DNA from: Meconema thalassinum | Taxonomy: Eukaryota; Arthropoda; Insecta; Orthoptera; Tettigoniidae | Reading direction: 5' to 3' | Length of the DNA: 64,000 bases | Assembly (NCBI GenBank): GCA_946902985.2 | Contig: OX336399.1 | Location: 156,488,411 to 156,552,410, forward strand | Part shown: one piece after another, positions 46,067-56,245 of the stretch | Layout: the number at the start of each line of letters is the position of its first letter | How positions within the stretch are numbered: position 1 is the first letter of the stretch | Notes under the pieces: model-generated | Seen by the model: the letters and a program-made list of their open reading frames with translations, nothing else | What the model was told of the DNA's origin: nothing | Database searches by the model: none | Program-made: the position numbers and the translations under genes

Positions 46067-47750
46067 GGTTGGTTCCTCAGTTTAGGGGCTGCGACAACGC
46101 GGTCATCTAACCCCGTGTACTTTGGGTGAGTGTAGAATCTGTCTGATACACGGTGTGAATTGTAATGGCTGTATTAGTCTTAATTCATGTAAGTACTGCA
46201 GACGGTCAATTTCAAGCAGTAGTTCCTAATGTTGCTACCAGGTACAACCGTCAACGACACCTAGCTGTCAACTTGGCTACTAGATGCCACCCCAACCATC
46301 AACTCGCAACGAACGTTGGAACTTCCCCTCCAAAGGAAAGCATACTGAGGGATTCTAGTGCTCTTAGAAAATCCGACGACTTCGGCCGGCTTTGAAACCG
46401 CGACATTGGGCATAGACATTCAGCATGCTACCAGTTACGTCACCGAAGCCGCTTCCCACTTTATCAGGCGGCTTTGGTGGCGTAGTCAGTAACATGCTGA
46501 GCTTCTATGCCCAAGATACCGGGTTCAAACCCGGCCGAAGCCGTCGGATTTTTTAAGAGCGTTAAATATCCCTCAGTATGCCTTCCTTCGGAGGGGAAGT
46601 AAAGCCGGCGGTCCCATGTCATAGATTTATGGCATGTTATAGATCCTTCCACTAATTGCACCTGTGTGAAGCTAAATTGGATAGGTTAAGAATGTATACA
46701 ACGCTCTTAGGTTTCTATGTTCGTTGCCAAGAGCCGACTGCGGCGGCGTCTAGTAGCTCAGTTCTGAACTTGGCCTCGTAGTCGTTGACAGTGGCGCTTG
46801 GCGGCAAAAGTAGGAACTATCTGAAAAATTGTTAGTTGCAGTACTTAAATAAATTAACAAACAGATAACACACACTAATACAGTCATCACAATTAACACC
46901 GGTTATCAGACAGATTCTACACACACCCAAAGTACACGGGGCTACATGACCGCGTTGTCGCAGCCCCTAAACTTAAGAACCAACCAACCAACCACTTAAT
47001 CAGATGGAAATACTGAATCTGATCTCGTGCAAGTGCGTTGTCATGGCAACGTCTGATGGTCCATGCCTCATCAATTTAGTAGTGTTGCCATGGCAACCAC
47101 TGATAGCTCTTGGCATTTTCTTATAATTCCGAAATCATTTTTCTCGTCCCTTGGCGTAATGGTGGGTCATATCAAAAATTCTTTCAGACAAAAGTTTTAG
47201 GTAATTATTAGGGGAATATTGTCCATTTTGTACGGTTTTGATATTGTGCCTATTAAGAGAGATATGATTAATGTTTCCCGAAAAACCCACTTTTTTCCAC
47301 CCCTTTGGTCAATGGTTGGTGCTATCAAAAATCTTATTTGACATAAATTTTTTGCACTTATCCGACACATATTATGAACTTTGAATGGATTCGATATTGC
47401 ACGTATTAAGAGAGTTATAGCGAAATTTCACTTTTTCGGAAAAAGCCCCCCATTTTCACCCCCTTCGACCGATTTAGCCCAGTAACGAACTCGACCGAGA
47501 TTTTATAGGTATACATCTTCGGTAAAAAATTCGAAGTAATTGGTGCAAAATTACGGCAGTTATCGTGTCCACAAGAAACTGATATACATATATATATACA
47601 TATATATATATACATAAATTATATATAAACTTTTGAACTGACTGTGGTTTTGGGGTCTGGGGGATGTGAAACGCGAAGATATGTCGAAATTTTCCGGAAG
47701 TCGAAACATGGGACCCATTGCAATAGTTAGCTTTCTAATGAAATCTACCT
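46067..47750 (+). repeat. Repeat A, copy 3 (direct, carrying a SINE insertion)
   Basis: It begins at the internal point CTGGTTGGTTCCTCAG (compare 44970) and runs collinear with copy 2 to the same GAAATCTACCT end at about 47750. It is interrupted by a 525-bp SINE (46468-46992). So copies 2 and 3 form a partial head-to-tail duplication. Confidence 0.8.
46468..46992 (+). repeat. Full-length tRNA-SINE with 11-bp target duplication
   Basis: CACTTTATCAG (46457-46467) and CACTTAATCAG (46993-47003) flank it. The head GGCGTAGTCAGTAACATGC...CGGGTTCAAACCCGG is a clear tRNA-like A/B box pair. The tail is GACCGCGTTGTCGCAGCCCC, then AACCAACCAACC. This copy defines the length (525 bp) of the family seen truncated at 5018-5434. 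Confidence 0.9.
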
Positions 47751-47774
47751 AAAAGTGTTGCCTTAGTAATGAAT

Positions 47775-48304
47775 GAAAATCGACAGCCTGCTTCCAGTCG
47801 ACTGACCCCGTCCGGGATGGAATGAATGAAGCCCCCATCTAGCGGCGAGGATATGAACTGTGCCGGCTGCTGAAGCCTGTCGCACTCCTCTGAGGCAATG
47901 ATTAAATGAATGAACGATGAAATTATATGATAGTTAAATTGTATTTAGAACTGTCATCTGGCCACTGACGACACGGCTACGAGCGAGGACATTCTACCGG
48001 CTCTTGATCTGGACTTGTTTGGTGATTTGTTAAATTTTGTCTTATATTTTATTTATAACTGTTATTTGGTTGTTATTTGTACAAGCGTGAAGGGCTAGCA
48101 TAGCTGTAGTTTGTGTTTGATTAATAAATTAAAAAAATAGTGGAGAGTATTGCCGGAATGAAATTTGTGACAGGGAAAACCAGAGTACCCGGAGAAAAGC
48201 CTGTCTGCCTCCGTTTTGTCCAGCACAGATCTAACATGGAGTGACCGGGATTTGAACTACGGACCCAGCGGCGAGAGGTCAGCGTACTACTGCCTTAGCC
48301 ACGG
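47775..48304 (-). repeat. tRNA-SINE with 16-bp target duplication
   Basis: TGCCTTAGTAATGAAT is repeated exactly at 47759-47774 and 48305-48320. On the minus strand the head reads CCGTGGCTAAGGCAGTAGTACG...TAGTTCAAATCCCGG (A and B boxes), followed by a TTTCTCCGGGTACTCTGGTTTTCCC-type body. The far end reads GTCAGTCGACTGGAAGCAGG and TGTCGATTTTC. Perfect target repeats suggest it is among the younger insertions here. Confidence 0.9.
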
Positions 48305-48589
48305 TGCCTTAGTAATGAATATTTGATGTTTTTTATTGGGTCAACACGATTGTAGCCATTGGGTCATTGGGTCATTCCCTAATCCTGAAAAGAAGATTAC
48401 ATGAGATTAATAAATACACTTGGATGACCAGTTTCGATTGCCAAGCGATCATCATCACATCCATTACACTTATCAGGCTATTAAATTTATATCTAAAAGT
48501 ATAGGTGACAGTATTTAAAATATGTACACTTATTTAGTTGCAGTATTGCCACTAGAATAGAAGTGGGAACGTCATGCATCCAATCTAAA

Positions 48590-48765
48590 ACATGTTCGAG
48601 GCGTATGTCACTACAGTGTGGGATACCCGAATTGGAAAGAGGAGCAGAGAACGCCCAAGGCGAAGAAGGTCTGACGACTTCACGAGGACACTAGGAGCAA
48701 GATGGGCAAGAACGGCTAGAGACAGAAACAAATGGAGAGACATATTAAAAGACTCAGCCTGACCA
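48590..48765 (+). pseudogene. LINE ORF2 C-terminal remnant (RTE-like)
   Basis: The plus-strand frame reads RPRRRRSDDFTRTLGARWAR then TARDRNKWRDILKDSA with TGA near 48760. The G/R-R-P-x-x-R-(W/S)-x-D-D ... W-x-R-x-A-x-D-R-x-x-W-R pattern is the usual end of RTE-type endonuclease/RT proteins in insects. Everything upstream is missing. Confidence 0.75.
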
Positions 48766-48769
48766 GATC

Positions 48770-49350
48770 AGTGATACATGATTAATATCTATCTTGTTAG
48801 TTTACGTGCCTAAGGTTAACATGTAAATTTTCACTCGCACGGACCGGCTCACCGTACGAGTTAAATTGAGCTAGTCCTACGAATCGGTAGGAGGGATTAT
48901 AATGGGCTTATTTATTTATTTTATTGTTGAAACAATGCAACTAATCAATATGGGTTACTTATATTCTATTTGATATTTTGTAAACATATTGAAAGTAGTG
49001 ATTGACCTCCAAATTTGCTTGCTTAGTGTGAATATGTGATTGTTGTGAAATGGTCAATTCAGATTGTATTGTACAGGCTACGTATCTGGTTGAGTCGTAC
49101 GTGGTCCGGATGAGAGCAGTTAACCTCGTCACTGTCTGCTCTCAACTGGGGGGAGGGGAGGGGGATTTTTCATGTGCACGAAGATCTCTTATATTTATGG
49201 GATCCCCCCCCCCCCTCGCATTCCTAAGTGCACCTGTTCGTCGAACAAATGTAACTGTGTGTTGCCAAGTCCAGTCTTCCTAATGTGGTGTTTGTTACTG
49301 TATACTGGACATCTTTGACTATTAATGCCAAGTTTCTATTCTCGCCACGC
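48770..49350. other. Spacer, no gene recognised
   Basis: It probably begins with the 3' UTR of the LINE remnant. G-run and C-run patches lie at 49148-49165 and 49203-49216. The short frame at 49050-49283 is not convincing. Confidence 0.4.
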
Positions 49351-49361
49351 ATAAGCTAAAG

Positions 49362-49448
49362 AGCCATATCCAAGCGAAAACGGTCAAATGAAAATATCCT
49401 TTAAACCTTTAAAGATTCTCATTTGACCGTTTGTGCTTAGATATGGCT
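49362..49448. ncRNA. 87-nt near-perfect hairpin (miRNA-precursor-like or tiny MITE)
   Basis: The arm AGCCATATCCAAGCGAAAAC...GGTCAAATGA pairs with TCATTTGACCGTTTGTGCTT...AGATATGGCT, 27 of 30 positions. An inner TTTAAA/TTTAAA self-pairing leaves only a small loop. Length and arm quality fit an animal pre-miRNA or a very small inverted-repeat element. No expression evidence exists here. Confidence 0.45.
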
Positions 49449-49699
49449 TACGAATAATTCAATAAGATGACAATATCATCAGAAAATATGAACGTTGAAA
49501 TAATTTCACCTTAACATTTTAATCCTACTTTAAATCTCTCTCCCCCTTCATTGCTTCCTCAATGTATAGACTGGAAAGTATGGGTGATATGTTTCAGCTT
49601 TACCTAATACCGTTAAGTAAAAGAACCTCTCAATCTTGCCCTTTGAGTCTAATAATAGCAGTCCGGTTTCTGGGTGGATTGTAGAGCACTGTCTTATCA

Positions 49700-49900
49700 C
49701 TAGTCTGCCTCGTTGCGTAGTGGTTAGCATTCTTGGCTGTCACCACGGATGTCAGTTTGATACCCGGCTTGGCCAAGAAATTTAATTCTGGTCTCAGGGC
49801 TGCAACGGGCTACATTCAGCCTCGTGAGGCAAAATAATAGAAGAGGCGGGTTCCATTCCAACCTCAACCATCCTAGAGGTGGTTTTCCGTGGTTTTCTAA
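49700..49900 (+). repeat. tRNA-derived SINE
   Basis: The head GTTGCGTAGTGGTTAGCATTC...GATACCCGGC is a tRNA-like A/B arrangement (B box degenerate). The body AAGAAATTTAATTCTGGTCT, GGGCTACATTCAGCCTCG and GTGGTTTTCCGTGG is shared with 42602-42800. Confidence 0.65.
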
Positions 49901-50186
49901 AATATGATGAATTTTTATGATAACTTTTTTCATTTCATTGAATTCATATTTGTAAGGATACCTGTTTCATTCTATATTATTAATATTAAACTAATGACAT
50001 TATTTAAATTATTCATGGTGGTTCCGTATTGATATGCTAAAATAATTAATTAAAAATTTAACCACCTGAATCAGTACTATAAAGAAATTAATTATTAAAG
50101 TTGTTCTAGGTACATGTTTCCGGGTTAATCAACTATTTTATCCCCTTCATCAGTGAAAATATAATAAAGCGTAGCACTGAGAATAG

Positions 50187-50500
50187 CCGGCCCCGTGGTG
50201 TTGGGGTAGCGCGCCTGCCTCTCACCCGGAGGCCCCGGGTTCGATTCCCGGCTCCGTCAGGGATTTTAAAACTGACGTGAGGGTAGGAATGGGGTGCACT
50301 AAGCCTCGTGTAGACAATTGAGTAGCTTTCTGACAGTGAGGCAGAGCCCCGATCACGAAAACCAAGATTAGCGGCCGAGGGGACCCGATGTGCTGATCAC
50401 GCGTCACCCCCATATCTGCAGGCCAAATGGCTGGACAGCGGTCGCTTTGTCGGCCTAGGCCCTTCATGGGCTGTATAGTGCCAGGGGTGGTTGTTGTTGA
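50187..50500 (+). repeat. tRNA-derived SINE, well-preserved head
   Basis: CCCGTGGTGTTGGGGTAGCG and GGGTTCGATTCCCGG give textbook A and B boxes in a ~73-base tRNA-like head. The acceptor ends do not pair, so it is not a functional tRNA gene. The body runs through GCACTAAGCCTCGTGTAGAC and CAGGCCAAATGGCTGGACAG to TGGTTGTTGTTG. The opposite-strand frame (TEPGIEPGASG) is a known SINE artefact type. Confidence 0.85.
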
Positions 50501-51015
50501 CTGAAAATAATTAATTTCTGTATGTTCGACCCTGACTATTATGTGTCTGAAAACTGTATCATAATGATGGTCATTATAACACTATGTTTCATTATGAAAC
50601 AGTTTCTCCCACCAATCACAGCTCAAGAAATAGTTGTTTGACCAATTTGATAAGGATACCTTCGCGCATGCGCTCAATATCCAACATGTCAATAAAAATT
50701 ACCGAAAGTGCACCGTCCATGTGTTCGCGTAAATAAACTGATGAATATGAGACAAGAAATAGCACTGTACATTAATATACCCAAATCCAATTTCGACACA
50801 GCGCGTTGATTTCAAACGACTACGGTGACAGTTTTACTATGGTTCACGATCTGCACATATGGCATTGAAGCACACAGAGCTCATGCGTCGGTTGGCCAGA
50901 GAGCTTGGAATACGGAGATATGCTACATAGCGCACCACCCGATCACAAAATTCTAGTTACTGAACAGATATTTATGAATATTTATGTTAAAACATATAAT
51001 ACAGTTATAATTATC

Positions 51016-51172
51016 GTCGAACATAAACAGTCGTATGCAACTCGCCTATAATGGTAATTAAGACACTCGTATGGAAATTATAAAACTCGCATACGCTCGT
51101 TTTATAAACATACTCGTGTCTTAATTATTGCCATTATAGGCTCGTTGCATAATGTACTATTATGTTCGACGA
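51016..51172. repeat. Palindrome with CTCG internal mismatches, copy 1
   Basis: CGTCGAACATAA pairs with TTATGTTCGACG at the base, then ATGCAA/TTGCAT, CCTATAATGG/CCATTATAGG, AATTAAGACA/TGTCTTAATT, TATG/CATA and TTATAAAA/TTTTATAA. Between these stems both strands read CTCG at three nested places (CTCG facing CTCG), so the symmetry breaks only there and at two small bulges. Confidence 0.8.
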
Positions 51173-51528
51173 TGTCGAAATGTAAATATTATAGCCTATC
51201 TCAGAAAACTGTGTCATAATGAGAATCATTATAACACTACTTTTCAATATGAAACAGTTTCTCCCACCAATCAGAGCTCAAGAAAAAGTCGTTTGACCAA
51301 TTAGATAAGGATAGCATCGCACCTGCACTGAGTTCCAAGGCCTTCTAATTTAAATTTCATTGCGTGGCCTAGTGTCATCGTGGGGAAATCGAGGAGGCCA
51401 TGGTCAAATACCTCTAGGTATTCTGTGCGTCCCATGCGCTCTGTTCAGTACATAAAACTGGCGAAATCTCGACAGATATTTATGAATATTTATGTTCGAA
51501 CATAAAATAGTTATAATAATAATTATCG

Positions 51529-51675
51529 TCGAACATAAACAGTCGTATACAACTCGCCTATAATGGTAATTAAGACACTCGTGTGGAAATTATAAAACTT
51601 GCATATGCTCGTTTTATAAACATACTCGTGTCTTAATTATTGCCATTAGAGGCTCGTTGCATAATGTACTATTAT
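51529..51675. repeat. Palindrome with CTCG internal mismatches, copy 2
   Basis: Same order of paired blocks and CTCG mismatches as 51016-51172, with one CTTG and a few substitutions (GTATACAA for GTATGCAA, TTAGAGG for TTATAGG). An additional perfect palindrome, TTATGTTCGAACATAA, lies upstream at 51490-51505. Confidence 0.8.
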
Positions 51676-51990
51676 AGTATTGATTCAGGCGGTTATATTT
51701 TTCTTATTAATAATTATTTTAAACTATTAACACTCAATAAGATATCATTGTTATATCGAAACATGGACGTTTATAATATTAACTAGCAGAAGTACCCATT
51801 CTTCGAACGGTCTTCGGAATTAATAACCAGACGTAATCAATTAAGCTACTGTTGCAATGGTTAGAGACTTGGAACCTGTTTCTCGACAAAGAAAAATGCT
51901 TAGTTAAAATATACTCTGAAACTAAATTTACCCAACGTGTACTTCCGGACGTGAAAAAAAAATGAAAACCTCGTTGACGAACCGCAATAC
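51676..51990. other. Spacer with a possible Helitron-like end
   Basis: ACTAGCAGAAGTACCC at 51781-51796 resembles the reverse of the Helitron-like 3' end at 12690-12702 (ACTAGCTGAAGTACCC). No gene recognised. Confidence 0.4.
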
Positions 51991-51994
51991 ACGT

Positions 51995-52575
51995 CAAATA
52001 AAACTGACCTTCACTGTTGTGTCATGTCCCCATCCAGAGGAAGACCCCTTTAATAATTTATAAAGGCTCGTGGTGCATGAAAAACCAGGTTTTTTAGACT
52101 CCAATGGCCCAAATTCCTAAAAGAAAAAAAAAGAAAAAAACTACCGTATTTCAATTCAGGAATTTTTGAAAATAATGCTTCTGTTGGGAGATATAATAGA
52201 CCTTCTGTACGACATAACGCACATTTAAGTCGTGTGAAAAAAATCTAGGGTACCCCTTGACCCCCTTAAGCGCAGTGATGAATTTTACAGTTTTAGTTGA
52301 TTCCGTTATAACCTAATATCTATTTGCAAACATTCACATTTACTTCTTGCAGAAATAGATGGAAAGTTGGATGTCACCTTTTCAATATTGTTGTCATAGT
52401 TACTGGCTTGCATTCCTTCATTAGTTTATTAAATGAAATTAGTTTTCTGGGAATATCTCAGAAACTGTTGGTTTTAGAGCCTTAAAATGTACTTTTCGGG
52501 GACGCTTTACTGCTATTTAGGGGCACCGAGTTTTGTTTCTGACAACCAAGGGGCTGAAAATAAGCTTTGTCTCGT
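51995..52575 (-). repeat. Family F Helitron-like repeat, copy
   Basis: It matches 55980-56245 plus 59275-59385 collinearly, including CTTGACCCCCTTAAGCGC, GAAATTAGTTTTCTGGGAAT, TCTCAGAAACTGTTGG and GGGGCTGAAAATAAGCTTTG. It shows the uninterrupted target that family D entered at 56246. An (ATA)n microsatellite follows at 52592-52625. Confidence 0.7.
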
Positions 52576-52625
52576 CGTTGTAGGCCGTAGTATAATAATA
52601 ATAATAATAACTATAATAATAATAT

Positions 52626-55600
52626 GACAATATAGGGATATGGATATAATAGACCTTCCGTACTGTGCCCAACTCTAGGAATGGGTATTCCAAGATTCAG
52701 ACACCTAGATATCAAGGGAAAGGCTACAGCCGCTTTTGAAAGTTGAGATATTTGAATATCGCGCTACATTGCTTCTCGAAGCAATTGGAAAGAATTTACC
52801 GATATTTGCATGTCAAGTGACGTAGCGAGTAATAGCAGAGGTCGAGGCTATTTATTGATTAAATAGTTAACCATGGAGTAGAGACTTGAGACTGGGATCA
52901 GATTACTGGCACGGCCAAATAAAAGAGAATGCACTTAGTATCAAGTAAATCGGACCAGGGATACTAGAGATATGAGGATTTCTAGGTTTCAGTGTGATGA
53001 CGCGTGACCCTGGCAGTTTTGAATAAAAGCCGGCCGGCCGAGGCATCGAGAGCTCACTTCAACACAAGCACTTGCAGAGCAAGTTGCTGCTACGCTGAGC
53101 CAAGGCACATGGTTGCCGGATCTACGCAGAAGTAATTTTCAAAGTTGTGATAGTCACAAAAGTGCTGCGCTACGAAGTGGAACTTAGTAAGTTTCCGGCG
53201 AGGAGAATCACTGAGGTGATTGAATTTTTTTTCTACAGACATTAGTGAAAATATTTATGTTTCTACATGGACATATGCTAGACTTTGTCTAGAATTAGTA
53301 CTTTGTCACAGTCCAGTAATAACCTAATACTTGGATGTTTAGTCCATTTCAGTCAGTTTTCATATTGGTAACTTGTTAACCACTTCGATCTATCAGTACA
53401 CTGAAGACCAGTCTATCACGGTGGTGTTCATTAGTCTACGCAAGGGAAACTACAGGTTGCTTAGCGCATGGTAGATGGCGAGAAGCCATGCCCAGGGAAC
53501 GATCTTCAGAACAGCCGTTGATTGGTTAGACTGTCAGTGTCTTCTTGTATTGATAAGATTACCGTGAGTTATGTTACAACTGACATATCTAAGAATAGAT
53601 CACTTAGATCTGACCCCATTTAAACAAACTGTTATGGCTTTGATAGAAGCCCATATTAAAATGGAACAACAGTTAATTCAAACGTCAAGAGATACTACCA
53701 CTATGTCTGACTAGACGGATTGTGGGTATATAATGGCGGCCGATACAAGGATTATACGTGCTTGTCCGATAGGGCATGTTTATGGATAAATCTGGTACAG
53801 ACCAGGTTCGCTACGCATCAAGAAATGTAAGCCACATTTGAATTATATTATGCCTAGCTAATTGGAACAAACTATTTTTCGGCAGATGACCAACACATTT
53901 ATTTTTCTTCGTATTTAAATCTTGCAATGATTTACGCAAGATATATTAGAGTTATTCTGAGTATTTTCAGCACTCAGAACAGTTTAGGATCGATGACCGA
54001 GCATTTCGAGCATTTATTTGAATATTTCATATTTTTGAGAAATCACGGTAATCAGCCGATGTAACTGTAAAAGTTGATAATTATTTTTGTTGAGGAATGG
54101 ATATTTTTTCCATATTCGAAGATTCGAACATGTGGATTCTCACATAATGAGATGATAATTAAACATATTTAAAATAAAATAACAAATAATAATAATAATC
54201 CACTAATGATAATAATAATAATTTTTATAATTTTTCTAAATAATTCTTGGATATTATATTTTCTAATAATCATATGTATTGAGAGAGAGCCTATGCAGTA
54301 GTTTAATCATTTCTAGTTTGGAACAGGAGATTTTCCGAAGGAGAGTGGTTAGCGCAAGTCCGCATTCAACCAACATGTCAGTTCTGGTTGAACAGTTGAT
54401 ATTTGCATTGAGCAAAGTATATTTTTCAGATAACACGGAGAGGCATGAAACGGGAAGCAATTGATATTTGTATCAAATAGGATATTTTTGTATTTATATA
54501 AAATCATGACGAAAATACACTCGAAAGTGAAATAAAGATTTTCATAAGTATGGTAAATTCACGGGTTGAACTGAATGGTAAAATAAAATAAACTTGTAAG
54601 TTTATTAATCTTCCAGTGTTTATAACAAGCAGAGGCTTGATTTATTGTATAAATTTTGGGAAGAAAATGTATATGTGTGGAGTAGTTGAAATGCCATTCC
54701 CAGGTGCGCATGTTTAAGTCGCAGGAATGAGGAGATTTTTTCGAGCATCAATCAAATAGCAGGTTCGATGGCTCAGGTTTATAGGAGTATTGGAAATACA
54801 CATTTCGTCGTATGAATGACCCGAAGGTTATTTCTTAGAAACCATCAGTTCTTATTTCAACCTTGTTTACGAATTCCATTTAGACTTTGATTTTGCTAGA
54901 ACCCGGATTTGTCATGATAGTAGTTTATTCTTCTTCAGAGGAAGACCTTTGCCGTTGTTGTAATATTGTGTTCTTACACAAATAATAGAATGGGCCACTG
55001 CCAATTAAAAATAATTCTTTAACCACGAATAATTTGAAGGATATTTTCAATCCTAGTGCCATGAACTAAATGAATTTATTATGAAGCTACAATTCTTATT
55101 TCTGCATTCTGTCGAAGAATTGCAAGTTGTGAAAATTACTAATAATGGCCATGAATATAAATATTTTTATAATAATGATTCCAAGTGGAAAATCAAATAG
55201 TTGAATGGTTCAACCATTTATTGATCAAGTTGATGATTCAGAAATCATATATTTTGTTAGGAACTTGAAGTTCATAATCGAGTCACTTCTCGAATGTTTA
55301 ATGTCAGAAGAACAATTAATTTTTTTGTTGTGCTTCGCACAGTTCTTCGATGCTATGCTCAAGGTCAAATACTTTTCAGATGTTATTAATATGTGTAAAT
55401 AATTTGTGTTGCTTCAATGATAACAATATTTTTCGACAATATTTTTGAAACTGGAAAAATAAGTGAAAGTTAAAAATTCTATGAACATTTATTCTACGAG
55501 TGTTAATATTATGTAAAAATTCAAACAGTGAACTACGATATTTCCAGTAGAGACAATTAAATTTGAACTGGATTTAATCATAAATAATTTTGGAACACAG

Positions 55601-55930
55601 TCTACAGGACTAATAATCAGACTTGTGTCTCCAAAAATAATTGTCAAATGTGTTTGGAAAATTTCTGTATATTGTGTAAATAGGAGTGTGGATCGCCACA
55701 CGTGAGTGATGCTGCTTTGAGCATTTTTGCAGTCAAGTTTAAATTCAAAATAAACTGAGATAATTTTACAGGATGTGTTATACCCAATTGAATCTCCTTC
55801 TATCCTTATTGTTGCATTGAGCCAAAAATCAGTAAAGCATTTTTTTTATTTGATGTCGTTTTTGCGATTTGCTTTAACCCATCTGGCGCTCCGGGATATT
55901 TTGACTCTCGTGCTGACTGATTATTGGTAA
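52626..55930. other. No gene recognised; possible decayed LTR-like segment at the left
   Basis: Around 52870-53200 there are AATAAAAG signals and a GCCGGCCGGCCGAGGC block as seen in some LTRs, but no paired LTR, primer site or gag/pol signature. The rest (53.9-55.8 kb) is AT-rich with AAT runs (54187-54225) and short frames without family features. Confidence 0.4.
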
Positions 55931-55974
55931 AATGCATATGTGGTCGTGCGGACTCCGGTCTAAACGGGCACAGT

Positions 55975-56245
55975 ACCACACCCGCACGTGTAAATCGCGT
56001 GAAAAAATCAAGAGTACACCTTGACCCCTTAAGCGCATTATATGTATTGATGAATATTTCAGCTTAATTTGGATCCGTTATAACCTTAAGCCGTTTGCAA
56101 ACTATCTCAGTTATGTAATAAATGGAATTGTATTGCGTCTTACTGCAATAGATGGACTTGTGAGATTCCGTTGCCATGGTAACCGGCTTGCATTATTTCG
56201 TTATTGTCTTAAATGAAATTGGTTTTCTGGAAATATCTCAAAAAC
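55975..56245 (-). repeat. Family F Helitron-like repeat, left part
   Basis: Collinear with 52230-52475: CCTTGACCCCTTAAGCGCAT, CCGTTATAACCTTAAG and AAATTGGTTTTCTGGAAATA. It is interrupted after AAAAAC (56245) by family D and resumes with TGTTGG at 59275. Confidence 0.75.

Larger units (their letters stand above)
50545..51680. repeat. Two direct copies of a hairpin-rich repeat
   Basis: Unit 1 (about 50545-51175) and unit 2 (about 51206-51675) share, in order, ACTGT(A/G)TCATAATGA with an inverted TCATTAT, GAAACAGTTTCTCCCACCAATCA, TTATGAATATTTATGTT, then a ~150-nt palindrome. The distance between equivalent points is about 510-660 bp, so the spacer differs. It is non-coding. The element type is unknown; it might be a fold-back/MITE element. 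Confidence 0.65.

Noticed and set aside
50189..50261. Functional tRNA gene
   Set aside because: A and B boxes are excellent, but the acceptor ends do not pair and a SINE body follows directly.
52870..53200. Solo LTR (AATAAAAG and GCCGGCC-rich block)
   Set aside because: No second copy, no clear TG...CA ends and no target duplication could be seen.
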